Assembly (NCBI RefSeq): GCF_958295425.1
Contig: NC_081141.1
Span: 21,936,884 to 22,000,883 of the forward strand
From: Solea solea
Taxonomy: Eukaryota > Chordata > Actinopteri > Pleuronectiformes > Soleidae
Direction: 5' to 3'
Length of the DNA: 64,000 bases
The notes beneath the pieces are model-generated. The model was not told the origin of the DNA. It ran no database searches and saw only the letters and a program-made list of their open reading frames with translations. This document shows positions 36,648 through 47,576 of this stretch, piece after piece. Position 1 is the stretch's first letter; every line of letters begins with the position of its first letter. The position numbers were made by a program, and so were the translations under genes.

Positions 36648-37605
36648 AACATGTTTGTTGACCTCACTCTGCTTTGTGTCTTCAGTGTCTGACTCCCACA
36701 ACTGACAACATTTTGGAGCAGATGGTCCTGATTACAGGAATCAGGAAGATAACAAAAAGGTAAACATCAGTGACATGATATCTAACTGTTGTTTTTTTGA
36801 GTTTAGGAACTGGTTTATGGAAGCACAAAATAGTGTTTCACACTATGGTAGTTTTCAGGATTTTTTTATGTATTAGTAAGTGACTGCTATTAGTGCAAAA
36901 AGATTACAGCGTGTTTTAGGCTTTGTTGGATGGAAAGTAAAGGTGTGGCAGTGGTACTTACAGCTTTAACATGTTACTGGCAGAGATTATCCTTTATGTG
37001 CTTTTAGTTGTTTTTTTTGTTACCTATGAAATAACTTATATGTATTCCTTTTTCATAGTGACAGGTACCAGGAGTACAAACAGAAACACGAGGAACTCAA
37101 GGCAGCCGTGCGAAAAGAACTGGGACTCAAACTTCCCAGCGAGCTCGCCGCCCTCGAGACTGCGAAGGGAGGAGAGAAAAGCTCCGATAAAGAAACCGAA
37201 CAAGCCGGGGATGGAGCGGAGAACAACAGCGAGCAGGCTGCTGCTATTTCAGCTAATGGTCATGAGGTGGGGCCAGCTGATGAGGATGATAGTGACAGAG
37301 CCGCTTCAGATACTGGAGGTGAGATAGTGAATGGGGAGTCAGAGCACAAAGCTGCAGCAGCTAAGACCAGCACACGAACTGAGGTGAAGAGCAGCGCAGC
37401 TAATGGGGAGGTGGAGTCAGACAAGAAAGATGCTGAATTAAATGGAGCAGGGACTGCGACAGTTAGTCCACCGGTCCTGAAGAGTAAAAAGACCTGGGCC
37501 GATATTGTTTCAAACGCGAGTATAGTCAATGGAACAGGAGATAAAGACAGCGCAGTCAATGGAGTTGCAGACGGTGTCACTGCCAATGGAACAGCAGACG
37601 AATGA
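23414..37605 (+). CDS. cluh: CLUH-family protein (clustered mitochondria), divergent paralogue
   Basis: Coding exons: 23414-23462, 25321-25430, 25576-25747, 27219-27356, 29253-29407, 29502-29656, 29836-29958, 30222-30354, 30819-30911, 31045-31211, 31318-31497, 31582-32037, 32135-32208, 32457-32561, 33263-33363, 33467-33619, 33712-33774, 33895-34127, 34223-34307, 34527-34680, 34812-34951, 35167-35283, 35372-35497, 35644-35753, 36255-36348, 36450-36575, 36686-36759, 37059-37605. Phases close, giving 1410 aa. The order is a ubiquitin-like CLU N-domain (about 40-150), CLU domain (about 330-640; VDYRGVRLSAQ, GDGRFYILDVFRSFP), the conserved central block (ACKAVGSVSDIIFEMRLNP, RGISLRYLGHVM, YGLQKISLLRE), TPR repeats (about 970-1165; FGENHAQT, HGEDHPYT) and a low-complexity tail. 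CLUH binds mRNAs of nuclear-encoded mitochondrial proteins in the cytosol and controls mitochondrial distribution. Divergence from human CLUH, an acidic run in exon 12 and the NG-rich tail suggest a second fish paralogue; the symbol is used at family level. Confidence 0.9.
26338..26560 (+). mobile_element. tRNA-derived SINE in a CLUH intron
   Basis: Pol III A-box-like (ctagtggtagagcgag) and B-box-like (gggttcaattcc) segments are followed by 'ccttgagcaagacacttaac' and 'gtgtgaatgggtgaatgg', a tail typical of fish tRNA-SINEs. It ends in a TTC-rich run. A more decayed relative is at 48,688. Confidence 0.75.
27046..27095. repeat. 50-bp near-perfect palindrome
   Basis: Two 24-base arms (27,046-27,069 and 27,072-27,095) are exact reverse complements, separated by two bases. 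The arm starts 'ccttctatatgtggtaac'. It lies in the CLUH-like gene's third intron, about 120 bases before exon 4. Confidence 0.9.
27357..27391 (+). repeat. (CA)n microsatellite starting at a splice donor
   Basis: The donor of CLUH exon 4 (GTACAC...) runs straight into about 30 bases of CA dinucleotides. Confidence 0.9.
27855..27960 (+). repeat. Dispersed fish repeat with GAATCA tandem start
   Basis: Four GAATCA units lead into 'actttattggccaagtttgt' and 'caaggaattttgacttgg', which I recognise as a frequent teleost interspersed repeat. It lies in a CLUH intron and has no coding content. Confidence 0.6.
28000..29252. other. Long CLUH intron, no further gene seen
   Basis: AT-rich intron sequence after the dispersed repeat. 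A short inverted repeat (tttaaatgaat / attcatttaaa) is near 28,039-28,070. Reading frames here have no domain or splice support. Confidence 0.5.
29995..30045 (+). repeat. (TTA)n microsatellite
   Basis: Roughly 45 bases of ATT/TTA trinucleotide repeats in the intron between CLUH exons 7 and 8. Confidence 0.9.
30700..30745 (-). mobile_element. End fragment of a hAT-like element
   Basis: 'gtttgagaaccactgg' is the reverse complement of a typical hAT-type terminus (ccagtggttctcaaac), preceded by 'ggtggtacttggtata'. The partner end was not found, so only one terminus is supported. Confidence 0.4.
32562..32594 (+). repeat. (CA)n microsatellite starting at a splice donor
   Basis: The donor of CLUH exon 14 (GTACAC...) is immediately followed by about 30 bases of CA repeat, the same arrangement as at exon 4. 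Confidence 0.9.
33040..33205 (+). repeat. CA-flanked dispersed repeat in a CLUH intron
   Basis: 'attagccctacatttaacc', 'aagaccaggtttcc', 'gaggactgctgttcctg' and a final CA tract match the family at 7,352 and 16,207. Confidence 0.55.
36617..36648 (+). repeat. (ACAG)n microsatellite
   Basis: About eight AGAC units in a short CLUH intron, just before the polypyrimidine tract of exon 27. Confidence 0.9.
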
Positions 37606-38365
37606 TCACATGTCAGACACAGACAAACTTTTCTGATGCAATATTGATATATCTGGACTCCGATATCGATTCTTCTTCTTTCTATTACATCGATTTTACC
37701 ATTCAATCACATTATACACGACAGTAACAGTCTTTTAGTTTTAGCTGGCTTGGTCGTCTTCTTGCAGTTGAACACTTTCCGCTCTAGGTTTTATTCTATG
37801 CACTTTAGATCTTCTCAACGTGCCTTCATTCATTCATTCATTCATTCAAGTGTCAGCCTCTCTTAACACACACACACTCACGTTAGGTCCGGTCTTCCTC
37901 CATCTCCTTCTGGAAAATGAGTCTGTGTCTGCTCATAACGTCGTGCACACCTTGAAACAGCCAATCACTGTTGACAGGACGCCACATGCTTACTGACTCT
38001 CTGGTGCTGATGAGATTAGGTACTGAAATTTGGTGTTGAATGACATATTTCTTAGGTGATTCAGAGGACGTATGATACTCAGTTGATACCACACAAGTAT
38101 TGAAGTTCGATACCCAGCCCTAAACATCAAACACTGTTGTAATCACGTTGTTTTTTTTGTTTGTTTTTTTCAAAGACACTGCTGTAAAATAAAAGTCTCA
38201 GAGGTGATTTGATCCAGTGATGCACACAATTAAGATAAGAGTGTGAGAGGATGAGTATTACTTTGTGTTGAAGGCAATATTACTGATGCAGGGTGAGGGC
38301 TGTACTGAAGTGACGTGTTTCCCCCCCCCCCCAACAATAAACTTTTTACTCTGTATATAACGTGT
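37606..38365 (+). terminator. cluh: CLUH-like 3' untranslated region and poly(A) signals
   Basis: AATAAA occurs at 38,188-38,193 and at 38,336-38,341. The second is preceded by a C10 run and followed by a T/G-rich stretch, so it is the better end. An (ATTC)n tract lies at about 37,826-37,848. Confidence 0.6.
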
Positions 38366-38682
38366 TTTCTCATCTTTAAGAGCCCATTTTGATTTTCTCT
38401 CACATGCACTAACTTAAATTTAATTGGACAGCCTTAGCTCTAACCTTAACCAGTTAATACCTAGTCTTAAACCCTCAGTCCTGATTTGGATGGAACAGCA
38501 ATGACATACAGTATAATCTAAGAATGAAAATTCTTAGAATATTAGCAAATGCTAGAGTTGTAGGTGTTTTTAAAAGTAAATAAAACACTTTTGTAAGACA
38601 TTTAAAGTTTATTCTGACAGAAGCAAAAGGTTAAAAAAACAAGATTAAAAGGAACATTTTTTTTATGTTTACTGGCAAATGT

Positions 38683-39078
38683 TTACATGTTGGGTGAAAA
38701 TACCATCTTGTGTTTTACTTTGCTCCAGAAATCTTCTTCTTTCAGGTTTTCTCGTTCTCTCTCGTGTCGTCTTATGTTGCACCAACTGTCCCCGTGTCCT
38801 TCCTCTTTTCCTCCTGCCCAGCAGCTCCATCTTAGACATCCTTTGTCCAATATAATCACCGCCTCCTCTGCACGAGACCAAACCACCTCCAAACTGCACA
38901 ACCTGATCAGTCCCTCAAATATGTTCATTCCCAATCCTGTCCATCCTGGTCCCTCCAGCGCCTCCTGTCTTTTAGACAGTGCCACTGTCTCCAAGCCAAA
39001 TATCATAGCAGGTCTCAGTGACGGCTTGTAGACCTTCCCCTTTGCTGCTCTCCTTCTGTCACACATCAGCCCTGACAA
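38683..39078 (-). mobile_element. RTE-like LINE remnant
   Basis: A minus-strand open stretch of 131 codons contains KGKVYKPSLRPAMIFGLETV followed by ALSKRQEALEG. This matches the C-terminal part of fish RTE-type retrotransposon reverse transcriptases as I know it. Later residues have lost the family pattern, so it is a decayed fragment. It lies between the convergent 3' ends of the CLUH-like gene and srrd. Confidence 0.7.
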
Positions 39079-39352
39079 TCACCTACAACTAAGTAATGAG
39101 GATTTAATCTGTAAAGAAATAAAATATCACTGCACCAGACAAATTAATAAGTTCTCCCAATACTATCAATTTTTTCCTTTCTATGCGAAAGCCAGCTTCA
39201 ATTATTTAATCCAAAGAGGTTGATATTTTTCTATTTTACCTCAAAAGTTAAGCATCAATTCAGAGCACAATTAATTTTTTTTTTTTTTTTTAAGTCATAT
39301 TAACAGAAACAATAATAATAATAATAATAAAAAAGGTCCAGTATTAGCCACC

Positions 39353-41688
39353 TCATGTGTCACTGCTGACTTTTTGTATAATCTCCAAATCAGGGCAATG
39401 CAGGTACTCTGGTTCACATGGCTCTGCCCAGGTGGATTGCGGGAGTCTGTTAAGGCTGTTTGTAGGAAAGGTGATGACTGCTGTGTCACTGAAGACTTCA
39501 ATGAGACGCGATGGACAGGGCAGCCGTCGCTCCTCGCACACGTTCAAAGCATGATAAATGTAGCTGTAGTCGCGCTGGAACTCTCGGCCGACTGTCCTGT
39601 TGGTACAAAAGGTTGGAAATTGTTATTACCTCCTCTCTCACTTCCTTACAGGTAGGGCTGGGTATAATATGGCATTTATACCAGGAACTCACTTTTAATC
39701 AAAAAAATTCTTAAGTTTGCGTCCCAAAACACAACACAGACAAACTCTCATACACGCACTGATGGTGATGAGATTAACTCCTTGGGTACAGTCAACCACA
39801 CAAGTATTAAAGTTTGATACCCAGCCCTACTTTACTGTTCATCTCCTTCCTTCACGTCATGTACAAACCTGTCACTCATTCCAGTGAAGCTGTTTCCAAC
39901 AATTGTCATTAGAGGAAGACACTGTGTGCTCCAGTTCCTCCACAGCAAGTTGTTGTACAAGGCTTTTCCACAATGCATCAGGTAGTAGAGTGTGGGCTTT
40001 TTTGCCAGACGTTTCCCTTCCTGCAAAATACACAAGAGTAAAACTGTCAAGCAAGTTCAGTAATCAACTGTGTAAGCAAGCAGACTTATTTAAAAGCTTA
40101 TTTAAATCGCACCATACAGGTCCATTCACAGTTTTAGCTGACACAGCATACAAGAGTAAATAGGTAGGTCATGTGACATAGACACACATCTGAAATAAAT
40201 AAATCTTAATATGTAGAAAAATTCAATAAAAAGATGATTGTACTGTTCCTCCAGGGTAATTACTATTATTATTATTACTAACTATTATTTTCATAACCAA
40301 TTAATCTGTTGATTGTTGATTTCCCAAACCTGGAAATGATGATGCTCTCAAATGTCCCGTTTTGTCCACAAACCGAAATTATTCCTTTTTAATGATTTCT
40401 TTGTTATATGGAATAAAGAAACCAGAAAATATTCACATTTAAGAAGCTAAAAATTCAGAACGCTTGTTTTTGATTATTTGAAACAAAACAAAAAAAACCA
40501 AGCCGATTGTCAAAATAGTTGACGATTGATTTAGTAATCCATTAAACGAATAATCATTGCAGCCCTAAAATAAACCAACAAAAACATTGAACAACATTTT
40601 TTTGTGTCTGTATTCTCCTGCGGCATTAAATATCCACATAAACAACAACTGACCTCGTTCTCTGTGAGCACATTCAGACCCAGCTTCCTCAAAATGTCCC
40701 TCTCTGCAGTGGAAAACATCGGGTCATAAACAGAACAGTCCTCAAGTGGAATCTAAAGGGGGAAAAGAGAAAGTTCAAGATGATCACAGGTGAGTATTAA
40801 TATTTACCTCAATGGAAGAAAAAAACCATCACTGACCTGCCCTGCATCCAGCAGCAGCAGTAACATGGCAAGCTGGAAGCGAGCGACGGGACAAGAGGAA
40901 AAGGAGCCCAGGCCATAACACACACACTCCAGCTGCCGGCATGGTCTGCCTTCCCCGTCTTTCTCCGGCTGCTCAGTGGGATCCTCAGTGTCTTTACTCT
41001 CTGGGGGTTTAGACAGAGATGCTGATCCTGCCACCAGCAGCTGCTCTGTAAAACCATGACAATACAAGCATTAACTTTAACAATTCAGCATGTATGCAAT
41101 GGTCATATCACAGTGTTAATATCACACTTCCTTTAAAAATGTAGGCCGGAAAGACTAAAAAGAGAAAAAGAGAGGCTGATTATTCCATAACAAAGACAAA
41201 AGCATCCCTCCATAGTCTTCCAGTGCCGCACACAGACACACAGAGTATTTCGGAATTAATTACAATTACAACTAAAAGGGTTTGTTTCTACTCAGACTGG
41301 CGCTTATATTAACATATTTCACTGAGGGTGTGCTTTTGTGATAAACAGCATATGATTTTAAAAGAAATACACTGCAACACACCTTTCCATTTCTGCCAAA
41401 TCCCGTCACACCTGAGCTCAGACCTACAGACGGAAATGGAGAACAGAGTTAGAAGGACATGCGTGGATTGTTACCAACAAGCCTTTACATTAAAACTGTC
41501 AATTGTGTGTTTGATTGGAATTAGATTACTTACGCCGTCTCTCTGATTCGTTTAATGGTTTTCCCGATATCCAGCGGCTCCTCCTGGCGGCACCTGGAGG
41601 CCGAAGTTCCCTGGTGTGTTTTCTTTGATTTCCGCGCTGCGCTTTTACGTTTTCGGGCCACCTGCCACTCTTCTCCAGTGTCAGACAT
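39353..41688 (-). CDS. srrd: SRRD, SRR1 domain-containing protein
   Basis: Six coding exons (5'->3', minus): 41688-41534, 41423-41383, 41045-40837, 40752-40654, 40020-39869, 39596-39353. Phases close, giving 299 aa. The N-terminus is basic (MSDTGEEWQVARKRKSAARK). The SRR1-like domain starts in exon 3 (CVCYGLGSFSSCPVARFQLA) and continues through YDPMFSTAERDILRKLG, MHCGKALYNNLLWRNW and IVGNSFTGM. The plant relative SRR1 acts in circadian and phytochrome responses; the animal protein is linked to haem and clock regulation but its biochemistry is poorly known. It is divergent from tfip11, as in human. Slightly shorter than the human protein (about 340 aa as recalled), mainly at the N-terminus. 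Confidence 0.92.
40283..40567. repeat. Dispersed 'agggctg' family repeat in an srrd intron
   Basis: Shares 'ttcccaaacctggaaatgat' and 'cattgcagccct' with 3,094-3,328, in the same orientation. It ends about 85 bases from the 3' boundary of srrd exon 4. Confidence 0.6.
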
Positions 41689-42518
41689 CTACACAAACTC
41701 ACCTTATCGCTGTCTATGGATATAAACGAATGTACACATATGTTTTTGTATGATTCGCGTGTTGACTTGGTTTATGGAAGCAGCAACACACGGGGACCGA
41801 ATTAAGTGTGACACGCTCTTCTTTTTCCTTTGTCTTGCCTACGTAAAAAAAAAAAAAACATTGCATAAGCGCCACCTGCTGCCCCGGAGTGTGGATCACA
41901 CGCTTTTGTTCCACACGCTTTTGTTGTTTTGTTTCTTGTCTACCGCTTTATTCTCCAAAGGAAGGGCTCATGACTGCGGTCTAACACTCGTTTCTCTGTG
42001 GTTAAACTATCAGACGCTGAATTATCACGCCCTCATTACAAAGGCTTTTACGGTAAAAAAAAAAAAAAAAGTCTGCGAACCAATGTATCAACCTGATTTG
42101 TACGGATATCGACATTCAGTTTTCAAAATAAAATACCGGACAGTTTACATAGCAGTTTCAGAGAAATTTAAGAGAAAGTCAAACGTCCCACAGTTTTACA
42201 CTAGCCCTATACAGGCCTTTAAACGGGTGAAAATAATACAGTACCATTATTATAATTGCATAACCCATAATGTCGTTGTTACAATTATGTGAATAATTCT
42301 GATTACAGTAGCTTCCACGGTACCACCCAAGGACACAACTTTGTACAGATTTAACAGGATGTACGCGCTGGCGTTAACTGCAGACACCGGAAGAAGATGT
42401 GTTTTCGTGTGTCAAACGACGATCGAGCCAACGCCGGATCGAGCTAGTAGCTGTTAGCTATTAGCTGTTTCGTCTCTAATTTCGCCCTCATAAGAGATTA
42501 TGCGCGACTGATCTTCAA
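41689..42518. promoter_or_regulatory. Divergent promoter region, srrd/tfip11, with tfip11 5' exon
   Basis: Only about 0.8 kb separates the srrd start codon from the end of the tfip11 non-coding exon, whose donor (TTCAA|GTAAGA) is at 42,518. An ETS-type ACCGGAAG motif near 42,387 fits a TATA-less promoter. The 180-codon plus-strand frame across this span runs through poly(A) tracts and is not credible. Confidence 0.55.
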
Positions 42519-42961
42519 GTAAGATGGCAACTAACAACATTGTGATTAACTACATTTAACAACAGACTGACATTATTTTCTTTTTGGTGATATAATGCGA
42601 GTATTTACATCATATACCGCTAGCTTCTGCTAATGAAAGCTTGTTTTCGCGGTGTATTTTTTTAAGCATGTTTTGTATATTGGTATTAGGAATAACAAAC
42701 AGTTTCAACTGTTTATATTTTAATCGTTTTAGTTGATATTAGCATGTTTAATGGATATTATTAATATCGTTGACCTTATATCGAAACACTCGTAGGTTAA
42801 CGGGGTGTGATGATGGGTTGATAAAATAAAGCTCTCAGTTGCATCTCGGATGTTATATATTTTGAATATCACTAGATAACAATCTCAGCAGATACTCTTT
42901 TTAGGTGTACTATGTCACTTGTTAAATTATCTTAGTTGTATGTCTGTTGTGTTATGTAGAG

Positions 42962-45900
42962 ATGTCTATGTCCCACCTTTATGGACGGAGAGGGGAGGAA
43001 GAAGAGGAGGAGGGTGTGGAGATTGAGAGCTTCGAGGTGACAGACTGGGATCTGGCCAACGAGTTCAACCCAGACCGTCGCAGATTCAGGCAGTCAAAAG
43101 AGCAGGCCACCTACGGCATCTGGGCTGAGAGAGATTCAGATGAGGATGAGAGGCCAAGCTTTGGAGGAAAGAAGTAAGTCATTAGAGGTTTGGGTTTATT
43201 GCTCATCTGATGCCCAGTCTTTTATCATCGCAAGAGGAAGTAGAAGTTGAGAACACCAATGTATGCCTTATTTTATAGGTATTATTTAAATTTGTTCACT
43301 GCAGATCGAAAGACTACACCCTTCCAGTGAACTTTGTGAGTGGTGGACTGCGTAAGAGTGCAGCTGAGGAGAAACAGCAACAAAAAGAAGGAGACCATGA
43401 TGATTATGATGATGATGATGATGACGTGCCACCAGCCCCTATTCCTCCTCGTGGCACTGCACCCAAAAAACTGCAGATGGTAAACATGTATAATTTTAGC
43501 CCACAGTAGTTAAATTTGCGATTGGAAAATGTATGAACATGATATGAATGTATTACAAATGTGTTATTGGCAGGGTAATTTCAGCAGGAACCAGACACAG
43601 AGGTTTGCAGGAGGCATACAGTCTGGAAAAGGCATCGGTAACTGGGAGAAGCACACAAAAGGAATTGGACAGAAACTTCTTCAGAAAATGGGATACCAGC
43701 CAGGCAAAGGCTTGGGCAAAAATGCACAAGGTGGGTAAGACTGAGTGACTGTCATTGAGGTGGTGAATAACATTTCAAGTTTTACAGAATATATACTGTA
43801 AATAAGAGTTAATGTATATGTCATTATTGCTGCAGGAATTGTCAACCCCATTGAGGCAAAGCTCCGTAAAGGCAAGGGAGCAGTGGGTGCTTATGGCAGT
43901 GAGCGAACACAGCAGAGTCTTCAGGATTTTCCTGTGGTGGACTCAGAAGAAGAAGAGGAAAAGGTAGTGATGGCCAAAATGTCTTTGCTCTTGTTTCCAA
44001 CAATATCAAATTTTAGATTATATAGTAAAAGTGATATTCTGGAGTCAGTCAGCACTACTTTTTTTTGTCACTTCCTGCCTGCGTAGGAGTTTCAGAAGGA
44101 GCTTGGCCAGTGGCGTAAGGATCCTGCAGGGTCTGCAGGAAAGAAGAAACCCAAGTATTCTTATAAAACTGTAGATGAGCTAAAGGCTAAGGGCAAACTG
44201 GTAGGACGAAGCACAGCAACATCTGCTGGAGAGCTAGCACAGGTCAAGGTAAGTTTGAAAATACTCCTTTTTAACATTTTTCTTTAGCTTTTCTTATCTT
44301 ACCTCTTGCTGATCAGGCTGATTTACTGAAAAACCCTGAGGAACTTAAGTTGGCTGTATTTACTACACATTTCTGTGGATGTATTTTCTCAATCCCATGT
44401 CTTTAATTGTCACTAGGTGATAGATATGACTGGAAGGGAGCAAAAGGTATACTACAGTTACAGTCAAATGACCAACAAGCACAGTGTTCCGGATGAAGGC
44501 CCACCAGGCATTTCCACCAGGGATCAGAAATCATCTGGCTTTGGTTTGCCCGAACTTGAACATAACCTGCAGTTGCTGATAGACCTTACGGAGCAGGACA
44601 TATTACAGGTATGAGGTGTATAAGTAAGTCTGCACTTGTTTGATGATATTGTGCTTTCTTTTATTTGTCCATTTACCACTCTGCTTTTTCTACCTCTCTC
44701 ACATACTAATCATTTCTGTTATGTCATCGTATCTAACCTTGTTTTAGTCCGCCAGACGACTGCAGCATGAAAAAGATGTAGTTGTGTCACTGAGCCACGA
44801 GTCAAAAGCACTGCGGAGCAGACTGGACGCAGAGCAAGATGCCATTCAAAGAATGGAGGCCATACTGGAGCTGGTGGACCGGTTTCCTTCTGGGGAGACT
44901 GCACCTGGGGAGGGACCAACCCTGCAGGTGCATATAATGTGAACACAGACTAGTAGCCACAGTTATTTGACTGTTTTAGTTTATTGATGTCTCTTCTCAA
45001 ATCCAAAAACCTGATTCATTTAAGTGCTTTCCTTTGTCTCTGTTCAGGAGTGTGCCCATATCTTTGAATCATTACAAACAGACTATTATGAAGAATACAA
45101 GACAATGGGATTAGCAGATTTGGCTGTAGCTGTTGTTAATCCATTACTCAAAGAGAAACTTCGTTCCTGGGACCCACTGAAGGTATACCTTTCTAATCAC
45201 CCTCCAAGTAACAATGCATGGTCGTAATTTAATTTATTCATCAAATTCTGAGTAACCATTCTGGGATTTATTTTTATTTTTTTTCAGGACAGTGCTTATT
45301 GTCTGGAAGACATTGGTCAGTGGAGAGCAATCCTTGAATCTAGAGACATGCATTCCAGTGCTCCTGATTCAAATATGGACGCTTACCACAGGTAATTTCA
45401 AACAAAGTACACATTCAACTGTGCTAATGAGTAAGTACAGATACATTTTATTAAGTAAATATTATAGCTTATAGTATACAAATAGTACGGTTTATAAGTT
45501 ATGTGTTTACATGTGTCCTTTCTTTCAGGCTTTTGTGGGAAGTGTGGATCCCAGTGATGCGGTTATGTGTGTCAGGCTGGCAGCCCCGCACAGTCGGGCC
45601 AATGGTAGATTGTGTTGAAGTGTGGGCTCCTATTCTTCCCCTGTGGATTCTAGATCACCTTTTAGAGCAGCTGATCTTACCCCGGCTACAGCGAGAGGCG
45701 AGACAACTATTTCCTTTTAAAGATGCACTTTCATAGTACTAGTAATTTAAACCTACTAACGTTTGTCACTTTGTCTGATAGGTGGACAACTGGAACCCTT
45801 TAACTGACACAGTGCCCATCCACTCCTGGATCCACCCCTGGCTGCCTTTGTTCCAATCGCGTTTAGAGCCTCTGTACCCGCCCATCAGGAGCAAACTGTC

Positions 45901-47250
45901 CAATGCATTGCTGCGGTGGTATCCCAGTGACACCTCAGCCCGCCTCATCCTGCAACCATGGAAAGATGTTTTCACTCCAGGTGCATGGGAGGCCTTCATG
46001 GTGAAAAACATAACCCCAAAGCTAGGTCTGTATTCATTCATCAGTGCTACCTGAAGAATACTACAGCAATAGGATAAAATGTATTTCCCACTCTCTGACA
46101 ATGATTTTTTGTTTCCCACCACAGCATTGTGTCTGGAAGAGTTGGTTATCAACCCTCACCAGCAGCAGATGGAGCCATTTCACTGGGTGATGGACTGGGA
46201 GGGCATGCTGTCCCCATCGAGTCTTGTGTCTCTGCTCGACAAAAACTTCTTTACAAAGTGGTTGCAGGTCAGTGTACAGGTTTGCATCTCAAAGAGTTAT
46301 TGAGATGCTGTTAACCCATGTGATTAATCTTTTTTTGGTGATTATAGGTCCTGCGTTTATGGCTGGGCAACAGTCCCAACTATGAGGAAGTCACTGAATG
46401 GTACCTTGGCTGGAAAGGCATGTTCAGTGAAATGTTGTTGGCACAGCCACTCATAAAGGAGAAGTTCAGTGAAGCTTTGAAGATCCTGAACAATGCAGTG
46501 TCTTCAGGCATGGGTCAGTATAGCACACGGTCTCAGGAGTTAAAGATGCTACATGTAAAATATGTACAACAGCAACCTTTTAGCAATTTAAATGGCCACT
46601 GCAATCCCAGATTAAAACACTGGACTCTCCGAACTCACCAACAGTTTGTGAAACACAGAAATAAGACATGTAATTTTCCTATCGTTTGTTTTAAACCTAT
46701 TTGACTAATGTGTCAGGAACGGATGGAGATTTAGAGCGTTCTCCAATTTGTTTTGATCTAGTCACTTATGTGATCATTTATGTGTTAATATAATAGATTT
46801 TTTTGTATGCATGTCACCTTTTAAAGAGATTGTGGTGATTCACCATATTCTGTATTGTCCCCAAAACATATTACAAAAACATGTTTTGTATCCACAGGTG
46901 GATATATGCAACCCGGTGCAAGGGAGAACATCGCATATCTCACCCAGACAGAGATGAGGAAGGACTTGCATTACGAAGCGATGCAGGAGCGCAGAGATGC
47001 CGAGAGTGTGACTCACAGGGGCATCGGCATCGGCACTAGCGGCCAACCGCTCTTTAAAGATCTTGTTCAGGGCAAGGCAGACGAAAACAACATTGTCTTT
47101 ATGCCTTTAATGGCCAAACGGCATGAGGGTAAACAGCTGTACACTTTTGGGCGTATCGTCATCTACTTAGATAGGGGGTTTGTGTTTGTGCAAGGAGAGA
47201 AGACTTGGGTGCCCACGTCTTTGCAGAGTCTGATTGATATGGCCAAGTGA
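42962..47250 (+). CDS. tfip11: TFIP11, G-patch spliceosome disassembly factor
   Basis: Fourteen coding exons: 42962-43173, 43305-43479, 43574-43730, 43836-43963, 44087-44248, 44417-44608, 44748-44927, 45048-45182, 45288-45391, 45529-45697, 45782-46025, 46125-46267, 46348-46513, 46898-47250. Phases close, giving 839 aa, almost the human length. The first ATG is chosen because MSMSHLYG matches the family start. Acidic TIP N-terminal domain ([16 protein letters not shown]), then a G-patch at about aa 145-180 ([20 protein letters not shown]), then the GCFC-type domain through the middle and a conserved C-terminus ([26 protein letters not shown]). The G-patch recruits and activates the DHX15 helicase to release the lariat intron after splicing, in the nucleus. 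The intron after 45,697 starts with GC instead of GT. Confidence 0.97.
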
Positions 47251-47365
47251 GAGTGCACTGACCGATTTTTGTCAGGTGTAAAAGAGTGTGAGCTGTTTTC
47301 TTGCCCAAGGACCACTGAGCTACCCCCTCAGCCCCTGTTGTTTGTAACACCAGTTATTTGAGACT

Positions 47366-47406
47366 AATAAATCTTTGTAAAACTGTTGGGAAATGTAAAT
47401 AATAAA
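47366..47406 (+). terminator. tfip11: tfip11 poly(A) signals
   Basis: AATAAA at 47,366-47,371 and again at 47,401-47,406, 116 and 151 bases after the stop codon. This indicates a short 3' untranslated region. Confidence 0.65.
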
Positions 47407-47495
47407 CTCTTTTTGAATATATGTGGTTTACTTGGTTTCTGTTAAAATCAGCGATCAGATGCAAATATGTTAAAGCACTTGCATCATATAAAATG

Positions 47496-47496
<1 letters not shown>

Positions 47497-47533
<37 letters not shown>
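47497..47533 (+). repeat. (TA)n(GT)n compound microsatellite
   Basis: About 22 bases of TA followed by about 14 of GT, between tfip11 and thoc5. Confidence 0.9.
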
Positions 47534-47576
47534 CTCAGAATTGACTTGTAAGAGTTTTCAATCATGTCTTTTGCTA

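Noticed and set aside
41750..42292. 180-codon plus-strand frame between srrd and tfip11
   Set aside because: Runs through poly(A) tracts (KKKK), no family pattern, no conserved start; lies in promoter sequence.
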